Part shown: piece after piece, positions 19,241-27,840 of the stretch
Numbering within the stretch: position 1 is the first letter of the stretch
Layout of the letters: each line of letters begins with the position of its first letter
From: Acidobacteriota bacterium
GTDB lineage: Bacteria; Acidobacteriota; Terriglobia; Acidiferrales; UBA7541
Reading direction: 5' to 3'
NCBI GenBank assembly: GCA_003224085.1
Contig: QHYK01000039.1
Location: 1-64,000 of the forward strand
Length of the DNA stretch: 64,000 bases
The notes under the pieces: model-generated
The model's input: the letters and a program-made list of their open reading frames with translations, nothing else
What the model was told of the DNA's origin: nothing
Databases searched by the model: none
Program-made: the position numbers and the translations under genes

Positions 19241-19268
19241 CAACGGTGCCGTGTGAAATATGGGGATT

Positions 19269-19293
19269 GTCATTCCGAGCGTACCGAGGAATC
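19269..19293. repeat. Dispersed palindromic repeat (ATTCCGAGC...GAGGAAT type), copy 1
   Basis: GTCATTCCGAGC is followed four bases later by GAGGAATC, so the outer ATTCC and GGAAT are inverted. The same element occurs at 29901-29925, and a weaker version near 20833-20865. Its intergenic placement and partial dyad resemble REP-like elements common in bacterial genomes. Confidence 0.6.
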
Positions 19294-19337
19294 TGTTGTC
19301 AGAGCACACTGAAATTCCGAAAGCAACATCGAGGCTG

Positions 19338-19421
19338 ATGAGCGTGCTCACCGACCTTCATTTTTGGGTGCCCGTTGCCGTGCTCCTCGCAGGATTGTTG
19401 CTGCTGAGCTTCATGCATTAA
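19338..19421 (+). CDS. Predicted 27-residue single-helix membrane peptide
   Basis: A short frame from ATG 19338 to TAA 19419 encodes MSVLTDLHFW, a hydrophobic helix rich in Val, Ala and Leu, and the ending SFMH. The composition (one helix of about 17 hydrophobic residues) is like small subunits such as KdpF or CcoQ rather than random sequence. GAGG at 19331-19334 is a close, weak ribosome site. It sits between the PQQ dehydrogenase and the sugar transporter on the same strand, so it might accompany either protein in the membrane. No family is recognised, and the coding call rests on composition and position only. Confidence 0.35.
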   Translation: MSVLTDLHFWVPVAVLLAGLLLLSFMH

Positions 19422-19485
19422 TGGGTTGCTGAAAAACGAAGTAGGACAGGCATTCCTCTTCATCAAGGAGTTGAATGAAGCCAGC

Positions 19486-20790
19486 ATGACATCCGCGGCA
19501 CAACCTCTTGATTCGGCGGAAGTACAAAGAGCCGCGCGCTCCAAAAAACTTCATGCGCTTGGTATCCTTTCCGGTTTCACCGCAGGCGCCTGGCTTGGCG
19601 CCGCCGAAGCGCCCACAAAACTTGTATCCATGGGCATCTCCCCGATTGCGATTTCGCTCATCATGGTCATCGGTGTTTTTCTTGCGCGCTGGAGCTTGCC
19701 CGCATTGATCCTCGGCACTTCATCAGTTCGCGCGGACGTCTGCCGTGCGCCTCACTTGATTATTTGGGCGGTTCTCGCTGGCTGCCTCTGGGCTGTGGCC
19801 AACACGCTGACTATCTTCGCCATCCGCGATATCGGGCTGAGCATCGCTTTTCCGCTCTGGAATTCCAACAGCCTGCTCGGAATTTTCTGGGGCTTCCTTT
19901 TCTTCAACGAGCTGCGCCAGGCCGGCTGGCGCCGCTGGACGGGCGTGCTCGGTGGCGCAGTCGTGATGTGCGCGGGCGCAACGCTTCTCGCCATAGCTTC
20001 TTCAACGCCAGGCCCTGCGGGCCACTCCTTCCGCGGAGTTTGGGCCGCGCTCGGCGCGGGCGTGCTCTGGGGCACCATGTACATTCCTTACCGCAAGGCG
20101 TATCTCACGGGCATGAATCCCCTCTCCTTCGTCACATTCTTCACTTTCGGAGAAGTGGGAATGATGTCTGCGCTCGCCATTGGCTACACTGGTTTGGCTC
20201 CGCTCTGGCAGGAATTGCTCGGCGCCCGCGGTGTGATTTTCTGGCTTATGCTTGGCGGCTTCATTTGGGTCATCGGCGATCTCTTCCAGCAATATGCAGC
20301 CAAATATGTGGGCATCAGCCGGGGCATTCCGCTTTCCAATTCCAATCAGCTCTGGGGACTGCTTTGGGGCATTTTTGTCTTTGGCGAACTGCACGGCCGC
20401 AGTTCTTCCACGTATTTGCAAGTCGTCGGCGGCTCGCTGCTCATGATGCTCGGAGTCGGGGCCATCGCTTTTTCCTCCGCAACGGGCGAGGAGCAAAAGC
20501 GCTGGAAGGAGGCGGCGCAACGCGAAGGCCGCCGTTACAACGTGGCGGAAGATTTCGTCCAAGCCCGCATGGAGGGCCGCCAAGCGGCTGGCGAATCCAC
20601 GCCAATTCGCACTGTCCGGGACTGGCTCCTGGTCGCAGCGGCCACGGCCATCTTCGTGATATTTGCCGCGATGGCCCGCGTCCCGCAGCTATCTTTGCAT
20701 TGGGGCCCCGCCGCGCCTTTGACCGCCGCTCTCCTCGTTCTGCTTTTCGTTTGCACCCTTACTCTGTGGCGAACCACACGCTTTCACTGA
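19486..20790 (+). CDS. Sugar transporter of the GRP/RhaT-like (drug/metabolite) superfamily
   Basis: A 434-residue inner-membrane protein with about ten transmembrane helices arranged as an inverted repeat. The paired motifs FPLWNSNSLLGIFWGFLFFNE in the first half and IPLSNSNQLWGLLWGIFVFGE in the second half are characteristic of glucose/ribose porter and L-rhamnose symporter relatives. A cytoplasmic loop (residues about 345-390) precedes two extra C-terminal helices. The protein probably imports a monosaccharide with a cation. The start is uncertain: an upstream TTG at 19426 would add 20 residues, and AAGGAG at 19465-19470 fits neither start perfectly. It is followed by a PfkB kinase 194 bases later, suggesting uptake and phosphorylation of one sugar. 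Confidence 0.8.
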   Translation: MTSAAQPLDSAEVQRAARSKKLHALGILSGFTAGAWLGAAEAPTKLVSMGISPIAISLIMVIGVFLARWSLPALILGTSSVRADVCRAPHLIIWAVLAGCLWAVANTLTIFAIRDIGLSIAFPLWNSNSLLGIFWGFLFFNELRQAGWRRWTGVLGGAVVMCAGATLLAIASSTPGPAGHSFRGVWAALGAGVLWGTMYIPYRKAYLTGMNPLSFVTFFTFGEVGMMSALAIGYTGLAPLWQELLGARGVIFWLMLGGFIWVIGDLFQQYAAKYVGISRGIPLSNSNQLWGLLWGIFVFGELHGRSSSTYLQVVGGSLLMMLGVGAIAFSSATGEEQKRWKEAAQREGRRYNVAEDFVQARMEGRQAAGESTPIRTVRDWLLVAAATAIFVIFAAMARVPQLSLHWGPAAPLTAALLVLLFVCTLTLWRTTRFH

Positions 20791-20984
20791 GCGCTCGTTG
20801 GCTTCTCGGTCCCCGCATTTGCCCCGAAACCGTCACTCCGAACCCGCGAAGCGGGTGAGGAATCCTGGCTGGACCTAAACCGAGGCACGGTCACCATGAC
20901 GGCCTCTCTTTGTATCTCTCCACGCGCCCGCGCGCCCGCGCTTTGCAATTCTTTCCATTCTTCGTTTACAGTAACCCCAGCGAG

Positions 20985-21941
20985 ATGACAGGCGTCTTGA
21001 AAGTGGAAAAAGTCGACCTCGTCGGCGTCGGGCTCAACGCCACTGACACACTGATTCCCGTCGCGCATTATCCCGCGCGCGGCACGAAAGTCGAGATTCG
21101 CCCAACCACGGTTTTGCCTGGCGGGCAAACCGCCACCGCGGTCGTCGCATGCCAACATTGGGGACTTCACACGCGCTACGTCGGCAAAGTCGGCGGAGAC
21201 AGTGCGGCGGCGCTTCACGCGACGGAATTTTCGCGCCTCGGCGTCGAGGCGCATCTTCTCACCGCGCCCGACTGTCCTAGCCAGCAGGCCTTCATTCTTG
21301 TGGACGACCCCGGTGAGCGGACTGTCCTCTGGCGGCGCGATCATCGCTTGACATTGCGCCCCGAAGAACTGAAGCACGACTGGATCGTCAACGCTCGCGC
21401 CCTTCACGTCGACGGCCACGATACCGCCGCCGCCACCCAAGCTGCGGCTTGGGCGCGTTCAGCCGGCGTTCCCGTCATCGCCGACCTCGACGAACTTTAT
21501 CCCGGCATCGAAACGCTCTTGCAAAACGTCGACTACCTCATCACCAGCCGCGACATTCCCGGCAAGCTCGCATCCACAGCTGATCTGCAGAAATCCCTCA
21601 CCGCCGTTCATCGCCGCTTCGGCCGCCGCCTCACCGCCGCCACTCTCGGCACCGACGGCGTGCTCGCCTGGGATGGCACCCAGTTCCACTACGCGCCAGC
21701 GTTTCATGTGGAAACAGTCGACACGACTGGCGCTGGCGACCTGTTTCACGCTGGCTTCATCTACGCGCTTCTGCAAGGCTGGCCTTTGCAAGAGCAGCTC
21801 GACTTTGCCTGTGCCGCGGCCGCTCTGAACTGCACGGCAGTCGGCGCGCGTGGCGGCATCGCCTCCGTCGACGCCATCGAGCGCCTCCTCGCCACTGGCT
21901 CGCGCCATCCCTCCGTCTTCGCACGTCGCGCCGCCCACTAG
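20985..21941 (+). CDS. PfkB-family carbohydrate kinase
   Basis: A 318-residue cytoplasmic kinase of the ribokinase/PfkB fold. The N-terminal signature region VLPGGQTATAVVACQHWG and the C-terminal signature VDTTGAGDLFHAG, containing the catalytic Asp of the TGAGD anion hole, are intact. The family transfers phosphate from ATP to a sugar or nucleoside hydroxyl (ribose, fructose, 2-keto-3-deoxygluconate, adenosine). Position after a sugar porter and PQQ dehydrogenase suggests a sugar or sugar acid as substrate. The ATG at 20985 is used since the residues before it do not match the family. Exact substrate unknown. Confidence 0.85.
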   Translation: MTGVLKVEKVDLVGVGLNATDTLIPVAHYPARGTKVEIRPTTVLPGGQTATAVVACQHWGLHTRYVGKVGGDSAAALHATEFSRLGVEAHLLTAPDCPSQQAFILVDDPGERTVLWRRDHRLTLRPEELKHDWIVNARALHVDGHDTAAATQAAAWARSAGVPVIADLDELYPGIETLLQNVDYLITSRDIPGKLASTADLQKSLTAVHRRFGRRLTAATLGTDGVLAWDGTQFHYAPAFHVETVDTTGAGDLFHAGFIYALLQGWPLQEQLDFACAAAALNCTAVGARGGIASVDAIERLLATGSRHPSVFARRAAH

Positions 21942-22321
21942 CATGACGTTCCGCGGGGCGTCATCCCGAGCACGCTTTTTGCGATATGGTCGGTTCTGCG
22001 GATTGAGGGATCGCCGCTGCTTTCTCCGCCTTCTGTTTTTTCCCTCTGCGCCTCTCTGGCCTCGGCGTTAATTTCCAGTGGTTTCTCCCCGAGCTGTATC
22101 GCCGTTCTAGAACCCTTCGGGACTTTCCCTGTACGCTCCTGGAATTTTCTTCCGCGGCCTCCCGCGAAAACTCTATGGGAATTTTTGAAACGCATCTAAA
22201 TTCTTGTGATTCCACCACTTATTTCTTTCCAAATTGGCCCGCCATTTGCACACCATCACGCTCCCAGTCCGTCAAAGCCCGGTCCAACCAAACCCAGTCC
22301 AACTTAACAACGAGGTGCCTA
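21942..22321. other. Intergenic region, no gene seen
   Basis: No supported reading frame. A segment around 22030-22075 (CTCTGCGCCTCTCTGGCC and surroundings) is the reverse-complement style of the 'cacagagg' repeats seen near 45470 and 53970, a family of short dispersed repeats. The last 15 bases contain GAGGTG, the ribosome site of the next gene. Confidence 0.4.
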
Positions 22322-22684
22322 ATGAAAGGCAAACGAGTAACTGCCATCCTTTCCCTTCTTCTGGCGTCCGCGCTGCTGCCCCTGGCCGCAGTGGCTTCTC
22401 CGCGGGACACCACCGACAGCTCCCATCGCACGGTGATCTGCCAATCGCAGTCGCAGTCTCAGAATCCAAGTCAAAGCCAAAACGAATCCGAAGCGAAAAC
22501 GTTCACCGGAAAAATCACCAAGAGCAACGGCCGCTACGTGCTGGAAGACCAGTCCATGAATAGCTCCTACTATCTCGACGACACGAAAGCCGCCCAGAAG
22601 TTTGAGGGCAAAAACGTCGTGGTAACTGGCACTCTGGACGCCCAGAACCGTACCATCCACGTTCAGAAGATCGAGGCCGCCTGA
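22322..22684 (+). CDS. Small exported DUF5818-like OB-fold protein
   Basis: A 120-residue protein with a signal peptide (cleavage near residue 25), a Gln/Ser-rich linker (repeats of SQ around residues 40-55) and a C-terminal beta domain of about 60 residues (KTFTGKITKSNGRYVLED, GKNVVVTGTLDAQNRTIHV). This domain fits the DUF5818 pattern, an OB-like barrel frequent in Acidobacteriota exported proteins. The start at 22322 is supported by GAGGTG seven bases upstream and by the signal peptide. Function unknown; the same type of beta domain appears to form the N-terminal part of the selenoprotein at 5358. Confidence 0.75.
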   Translation: MKGKRVTAILSLLLASALLPLAAVASPRDTTDSSHRTVICQSQSQSQNPSQSQNESEAKTFTGKITKSNGRYVLEDQSMNSSYYLDDTKAAQKFEGKNVVVTGTLDAQNRTIHVQKIEAA

Positions 22685-22743
22685 CGGCTTCGTTTCTCCC
22701 AGGGGCGCTTAAGAGCATCCCACTTCTGTTTCGATGAAACGGT

Positions 22744-22774
22744 GGGGAGGGCCTTCCGCGGGACTTCCCTCCCC
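22744..22774 (+). terminator. GC-rich hairpin, possible terminator
   Basis: GGGGAGGG (22744-22751) is complementary to CCCTCCCC (22767-22774) with a 15-base loop. It follows the DUF5818 gene by 60 bases. Only scattered T residues follow, so it is a weak intrinsic terminator candidate. Confidence 0.35.
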
Positions 22775-22976
22775 AACTTCCTCATCTTTCTTCCATATTC
22801 CTCTCTGGAACGGCTCATCTCCCCACTTGGCCTCCTCCGATTTTTATAGAGCTTGAGTCGGGTCGACTCCACGGTGGGCTCCCTTGCCAAATGTGACGGC
22901 AGGTCTTGTTCTAAAAGACACTAAATTCTCGTCGCGTTCGTTTGCTAACCGCCTTGACCAATGCCAGAATAGAAGG

Positions 22977-23963
22977 ATGCAAAAATCAACCTGCTTTGTA
23001 CCGATCAACTTTGGAAAGATTTTATGTGTGACCACGCTGGCTCTCGGCGCGATCTTCCTGTCCCCCGCCCAGGCCCAGCAACCTTCCCCTCCGACTGCGC
23101 AGAACCCGCCCGCAACGGCTCCGGCGCAGACTCCCGCGAACACAACCAAGAAATCTGCCGCCACGGGCACCAAGTCAGGGCAGACTCCCGCAAAAAAGAC
23201 GCCCGCCCCGCTGACCCTCAACACCGACAAAGATAAGGTCAGTTACGCCATCGGTATGAATGTAGGAAAGGCCATGAAGAGAGATGGCGTAGATGTGGAC
23301 ACGGCAATCCTGATGCGCGGACTCAAGGACGCCCTGGCCGGCAGCACACCGCTCTTGAGTGACCAAGAAGCGCAAACGGTGATGGGGGCATTGCAAACCG
23401 ACGTGCGCAAGAAACAAGAGGAAAAGCAAAAGGAGCTTGCAGAAACCAACAAGAAAGAAGGCGACGAATTCTTGGCCGCCAACAAAATCAAACAAGGCGT
23501 CGTTACTCTTCCCAGCGGCCTGCAATACAAGATTCTTCAGGAAGGCACGGGACCAAAACCCGCGGCGGACGATACCGTTACTGTCAACTATCGCGGAACG
23601 CTCGTCAACGGCACCGAATTTGACAGCTCCTTCAAGCGCGGCCAGCCCGCGAGTTTTCCAGTCGGTGGAATTATCAAAGGCTGGAACGAAGGCCTTCAGC
23701 TAATGCCTGCAGGATCCAAATGGCAGCTTTTTATTCCTCCAGACTTGGCTTACGGACCTCGAGGCGCCGGCCCCACCATCGGTCCCAACTCCACTCTTGT
23801 TTTCGAAATTGAACTGCTCTCGGTCCAACCCAAACCCGCGGCCGCTCCGGCATCAGCCCAACCTTCAGCGCCGGCGACGGCTCCCGCGGGCTCCGCTTCG
23901 CAAACTCCGCCGCCCGCTCCGAAGCCGAATCCGGCTCCGCCTACGCTGAGACCAAAACCCTAG
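22977..23963 (+). CDS. Periplasmic FKBP-type peptidyl-prolyl isomerase (Mip/FkpA-like)
   Basis: A 328-residue exported protein. A signal peptide ends near AQA (residue 33), followed by a Pro/Ala/Thr-rich linker to about residue 78. An FKBP N-terminal dimerisation domain follows (VSYAIGMNVGKAMKRDGVDVD, long Lys/Glu helix), then an FKBP catalytic domain (LPSGLQYKILQEGTG, VNYRGTLVNGTEFDSS, PAGSKWQLFIPPDLAYG, LVFEIELL). The tail is again Pro/Ala-rich and could span peptidoglycan or be disordered. The arrangement matches Mip and FkpA, which catalyse proline isomerisation and chaperone envelope proteins. The ATG at 22977 starts the signal peptide; the ribosome site is poor. Confidence 0.9.
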   Translation: MQKSTCFVPINFGKILCVTTLALGAIFLSPAQAQQPSPPTAQNPPATAPAQTPANTTKKSAATGTKSGQTPAKKTPAPLTLNTDKDKVSYAIGMNVGKAMKRDGVDVDTAILMRGLKDALAGSTPLLSDQEAQTVMGALQTDVRKKQEEKQKELAETNKKEGDEFLAANKIKQGVVTLPSGLQYKILQEGTGPKPAADDTVTVNYRGTLVNGTEFDSSFKRGQPASFPVGGIIKGWNEGLQLMPAGSKWQLFIPPDLAYGPRGAGPTIGPNSTLVFEIELLSVQPKPAAAPASAQPSAPATAPAGSASQTPPPAPKPNPAPPTLRPKP

Positions 23964-24043
23964 GACCGGTCGCGCTCTCGAGCGCTTCCGCACTCGTCCT
24001 GCTGGTTGAGCACGCGACGACGCCCCGTGTTATCCTGCGTCTT

Positions 24044-26191
24044 ATGGCGGAGCGTGTCATCTCTCCGCCGGAAGTGTCTCAAACTTCCCCGCTGGAGCAC
24101 TCCCGGCGTCAACTCGAAGCCCTGCTCGAAGTGAGCGAGGCTATTGCGCAGCAGCGCGATCTCACCGCGCTCTTCCACGACCTTGCCGTCCGCTTGCACT
24201 CGGTCATTGAATTTGATTTTCTCAGCCTGGTGCTGCATGACACCGCAAAGAACGTCATGCGCCTTCACGTCCTCGAAACGCATCTGCCCAGCGCGAAGCG
24301 TGCGGGCGCCGAGTCTGCTATCGAAGGAAACCCCGCAGGATGGGTCTGGCAGACACAGAAGCCTTTCATCGTAGGAGACACTGACAAAGAAACGCGCTTC
24401 CCGGATTTCCTGCCGCGCTACCGGGAGCACAATGTGCGGTCGCTTGCGATTCTTCCGCTAACGACCGCGCAGCACCGGCTCGGCGCCATGGGCTTCGGCC
24501 GCGTGGTTCCTCACCGCCTCAGCGACACCGAGCTGCAATTCATGCAGCGCGTCGCCAGCCAGGTAGCAGTCGCTGTGGATAACGTGCTTAATCTGGAATC
24601 TTCACAGGCCTATCAGAAGCAGCTTGCGGGCGAACGCGATCGCTTCCGCGTGTTACTGGAAGTCAACAACGTCCTCATTAGCAGCCGCGAACTCCCTGAA
24701 CTCTTCCCGGGGATTGTTTCCACTCTCGAGCGCGTTATCCACCACGACTATACGAGCCTGGCCCTTTTTGATCCCGCCGCGAAAACGCTAAGGATCTACG
24801 CCTTCTATTTTCCTTCCAACCAAAACATCTTCAAGCCAGACACCATTGTTCCGCTCGACGACACCCCTTCTGGCCGCGCGATCGCCACGGGTCAGCCGCT
24901 CCTTGCGCGCGGGGCTGAACTGGACCATTACCCCAGTGAAGTCGTCCGTGTTCTTCGCGCCGAAGGGCTGCAGGCGATTTGCTGCGTGCCGCTCATACAT
25001 CGCGACCGAACCTTCGGCACATTGAATCTTGCCAGCCGCCGCCTCGATGCTTTTACTCCCGCAGACGTGGAACTGCTGCAGCCCGTCGGCGCGCAAATCG
25101 CCATCGCCGTCGAAAACGCGCTGGCCTTCAAGGAAATCGATGCGCTGAAAGACAAACTCGCCGTCGAAAAACTCTATCTGGAAGAAGAAATTCGCAGCGA
25201 ACTCAACTTCGAGGAAATTGTCGGCGAAAGCGCCGCACTGAAGCGCGCTCTTGGCCAGGTCGAACTTGCCGCTCCTGCTGGCACCACCGTTCTTCTTCTC
25301 GGCGAAACCGGCACCGGCAAGGAGCTTTTTGCACGCGCTATTCACAATCTCAGCCCGCGCCGCGACCGCACGTTTGTGAAAATCAATTGCGCTGCCATCC
25401 CCTCCGGCCTGCTGGAATCCGAGCTTTTCGGCCACGAGAAGGGCGCGTTTACCGGCGCCATCAACCAAAAAATCGGCCGCTTCGAACTGGCCGACAAAGG
25501 CACGCTTTTCCTCGATGAAGTGGGCGACATTCCGCTCGAGCTCCAGCCCAAATTGCTCCGAGTCCTTCAAGAGCAGGAATTCGAGCGCCTCGGTGGCACT
25601 CGCACGCAGCGCGTGGACGTGCGCGTCGTCGCTGCTACGAATGTCGATCTTTCCAAGCTCGTCGCGCAGCGCGCCTTCCGCAACGACCTCTATTACCGCT
25701 TGAATGTCTTCCCCATTCAGATTCCCGCGCTTCGCGAGCGCCACGAAGACATTCCGCTCCTCGTGCGCTACTTCGTGCAACGTTTCAGCCGCAGCCTGAA
25801 CAAAGCCGTCCAATACATTCCCGCTGACGCCATGGAGGCGCTCGTGCGCTATTCTTGGCCCGGCAACGTCCGCGAGCTTGAAAATCTCATCGAACGCGCC
25901 GTTCTTCTCTCTCCCGGGAAAGAGCTGCGCATCCCGCTTTCCGAACTGAAGGAAGCCTCTGGCCCAGCGGCCTCGTCCAGCGCCGATCTTTCTTCGCCCT
26001 TGGCTTCCTCTGCTTCGTTGACCTCCTCGATCTCTACTTTGGAAGAAGCCGAGCGCCAGCACATTTTGCGTGCGCTCAGGCAAACGCAATGGCGCATCGC
26101 CGGTCCCAAAGGCGCCGCCACTTTGCTCGGAATGAAGCGAACCACGCTGCAGGCCCGCATGCGCAAACTCGGCATCCGCCGCCCCGTCTGA
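24044..26191 (+). CDS. Sigma-54-dependent activator with two GAF domains (FhlA-like)
   Basis: A 715-residue cytoplasmic enhancer-binding protein. Two GAF sensory domains occupy about residues 35-190 and 205-370. The AAA+ domain has Walker A GETGTGKE at 420-427, the sigma-54-contacting GAFTGA at 467-472, and the Walker B region [10 protein letters not shown] followed by [11 protein letters not shown]. The C-terminal Fis-type helix-turn-helix ends the chain ([21 protein letters not shown]). Overall architecture equals FhlA, the formate-responsive activator of E. coli, but the GAF ligand here is unknown. It should activate sigma-54 promoters; no -24/-12 site was recognised nearby. The gene stands alone after the FKBP isomerase. 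Confidence 0.93.
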   Translation: MAERVISPPEVSQTSPLEHSRRQLEALLEVSEAIAQQRDLTALFHDLAVRLHSVIEFDFLSLVLHDTAKNVMRLHVLETHLPSAKRAGAESAIEGNPAGWVWQTQKPFIVGDTDKETRFPDFLPRYREHNVRSLAILPLTTAQHRLGAMGFGRVVPHRLSDTELQFMQRVASQVAVAVDNVLNLESSQAYQKQLAGERDRFRVLLEVNNVLISSRELPELFPGIVSTLERVIHHDYTSLALFDPAAKTLRIYAFYFPSNQNIFKPDTIVPLDDTPSGRAIATGQPLLARGAELDHYPSEVVRVLRAEGLQAICCVPLIHRDRTFGTLNLASRRLDAFTPADVELLQPVGAQIAIAVENALAFKEIDALKDKLAVEKLYLEEEIRSELNFEEIVGESAALKRALGQVELAAPAGTTVLLLGETGTGKELFARAIHNLSPRRDRTFVKINCAAIPSGLLESELFGHEKGAFTGAINQKIGRFELADKGTLFLDEVGDIPLELQPKLLRVLQEQEFERLGGTRTQRVDVRVVAATNVDLSKLVAQRAFRNDLYYRLNVFPIQIPALRERHEDIPLLVRYFVQRFSRSLNKAVQYIPADAMEALVRYSWPGNVRELENLIERAVLLSPGKELRIPLSELKEASGPAASSSADLSSPLASSASLTSSISTLEEAERQHILRALRQTQWRIAGPKGAATLLGMKRTTLQARMRKLGIRRPV

Positions 26192-26345
26192 CCGCTCCCG
26201 GCGAGCGAGAATAGCTAGCTCCCGTCCCCTGAAGAGTGGCGCGAGGCAGTTCCGCTTTCCTGCTCGCCTTGTCTTTCATCCGTTCAACTTATGACTTACA
26301 ACTACGAACTAAAGGACTGTATAGTCTACCTCCTAGGGAATTCCC

Positions 26346-27737
26346 ATGCGCTTTGACATCGTGATTCGCAATGCGACCGTCGTTACCGCTGCCGACACCT
26401 ATCGCGCCGATGTCGGCATCATCGGCGACCGCGTCGCCGCCATTGCCGCGCAGCTTCCTGCTGACAACGCCGGCCGCATCATCGACGCCACTGGCCTGCT
26501 GCTTATCCCCGGCGGCATTGACGTCCACACCCATCTCGACATGCCCTTCGGCGGTACCACCAGCGCCGACGACTTCGAGACCGGCACCATCGCCGCGGCG
26601 TTTGGCGGCACCACCACGCTCATTGACTTCGCCATTCAGTACAAAGGCCAATCGCTCCGCCAGGCCTTTGACACCTGGATGAAAAAAGCCTACGACAAAG
26701 CCGTCACCGACTACGCTTTCCACTGCATCATCACCGATCTTGGATCTGCCCAGCTTGAAGAGATGAGCCAGCTCATCCGCGACGGCGTCACCAGCTTCAA
26801 GCTGTTCATGGCCTATCCCGGCGTCTTCATGCTCGACGACGCGACGATCTTCAAGGCCATGCGACAGGCCGCCGAGCACAACGGCCTCATCTGCATGCAC
26901 GCAGAAAACGGCGGCGCCATTGACGTAATCGTCCAGCGCGCCCTTGCCGAAGGCAAACGCGCGCCGAAGTATCACGCGCTCACGCGCCCCACTACGGCCG
27001 AAGCCGAAGCCACTTCCCGGGCCATCGCGCTCGCGGAAATGGCCGGCGCGCCCGTTTACATCGTGCATCTCTCCTGCAACGACGCGCTTGAAAAAGTCCG
27101 CGAAGCACGCGACCGCGGCCTCCCCGCCTACGCCGAAACTTGCCCGCAGTACTTGTATCTCTCCATTGAGAATTTCGACGTGCCCGGCTTCGAAGGGGCG
27201 AAATACGTTTTCACGCCGCCGCTCCGTGAAAAATGGCACCAGGAAAAGCTTTGGCAGGGCCTCGCGAAAGACACATTGCAGGTCGTCTCGACCGATCATT
27301 GTCCGTTCTGCTTCAAAGAGCAAAAGGAACTCGGCAAGGACGACTTCACAAAAATTCCCAACGGCGGGCCTGGCATTGAGCATCGCCTCAGCCTGGTCTA
27401 CACCGGCGGCGTCCATGGCAAGCATTTTTCGCCGAATCGTTTTGTTCAACTTGTCTCCACCGCGCCAGCAAAACTTTTCGGCCTCTACCCGCGCAAAGGC
27501 ACCATCGCCGTCGGCTCCGACGCCGACCTTGTCCTCTTCGACCCCCATCAGGAAGAAGTCATCAGCGCCAAAACGCATCACATGCGCGTGGACTATTCCA
27601 TGTTCGAGGGCATCAAGATCAAGGGCGCGCCCAAAACCGTTTTCTCGCGCGGCCGCGCCGTCATCGATTCCGGCAAATTCGTCGGCCGCCCCGGCTCCGG
27701 CCAATTCCTCCGCCGCCAAACCTACTCCGGCCTCTAA
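26346..27737 (+). CDS. hydA: Dihydropyrimidinase/D-hydantoinase
   Basis: A 463-residue cytoplasmic amidohydrolase opening the ring of dihydropyrimidines or hydantoins in pyrimidine breakdown. The dinuclear metal site is visible: His61 and His63 (GIDVHTHLDMPFGGTT), the carbamylated Lys152 (SFKLFMAYPG), a later His (MHAEN; IVHLSCN) and the Asp of VSTDHCPF. Length and motif order match hydantoinases. TAGGGA lies seven bases upstream of the ATG. No dihydropyrimidine dehydrogenase or beta-ureidopropionase is adjacent, so the pathway is not complete here. A strong hairpin follows the gene. Confidence 0.92.
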   Translation: MRFDIVIRNATVVTAADTYRADVGIIGDRVAAIAAQLPADNAGRIIDATGLLLIPGGIDVHTHLDMPFGGTTSADDFETGTIAAAFGGTTTLIDFAIQYKGQSLRQAFDTWMKKAYDKAVTDYAFHCIITDLGSAQLEEMSQLIRDGVTSFKLFMAYPGVFMLDDATIFKAMRQAAEHNGLICMHAENGGAIDVIVQRALAEGKRAPKYHALTRPTTAEAEATSRAIALAEMAGAPVYIVHLSCNDALEKVREARDRGLPAYAETCPQYLYLSIENFDVPGFEGAKYVFTPPLREKWHQEKLWQGLAKDTLQVVSTDHCPFCFKEQKELGKDDFTKIPNGGPGIEHRLSLVYTGGVHGKHFSPNRFVQLVSTAPAKLFGLYPRKGTIAVGSDADLVLFDPHQEEVISAKTHHMRVDYSMFEGIKIKGAPKTVFSRGRAVIDSGKFVGRPGSGQFLRRQTYSGL

Positions 27738-27752
27738 CTCGTATTTTTTGTA

Positions 27753-27774
27753 GAGCTGGGCTTCCGCCCAGCTC
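27753..27774 (+). terminator. Perfect 9-bp hairpin between hydA and der
   Basis: GAGCTGGGC (27753-27761) pairs exactly with GCCCAGCTC (27766-27774) around the tetraloop TTCC. No run of T follows it on the plus strand (a T-run precedes it), so it may be a factor-assisted terminator, an RNA-stabilising stem or a small palindromic repeat. Confidence 0.45.
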
Positions 27775-27840
27775 CCGCGTTTGCAGTGCGGCGGGCGCAT
27801 GGATGCGGTACATTGAAAGATTGCACCACAAAGCGAATTC

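Noticed and set aside
24044-26191. FhlA controlling a nearby formate dehydrogenase selenoprotein
   Set aside because: The architecture matches FhlA, but no formate dehydrogenase or hydrogenase gene is present in the window, so the link to selenium is not supported.
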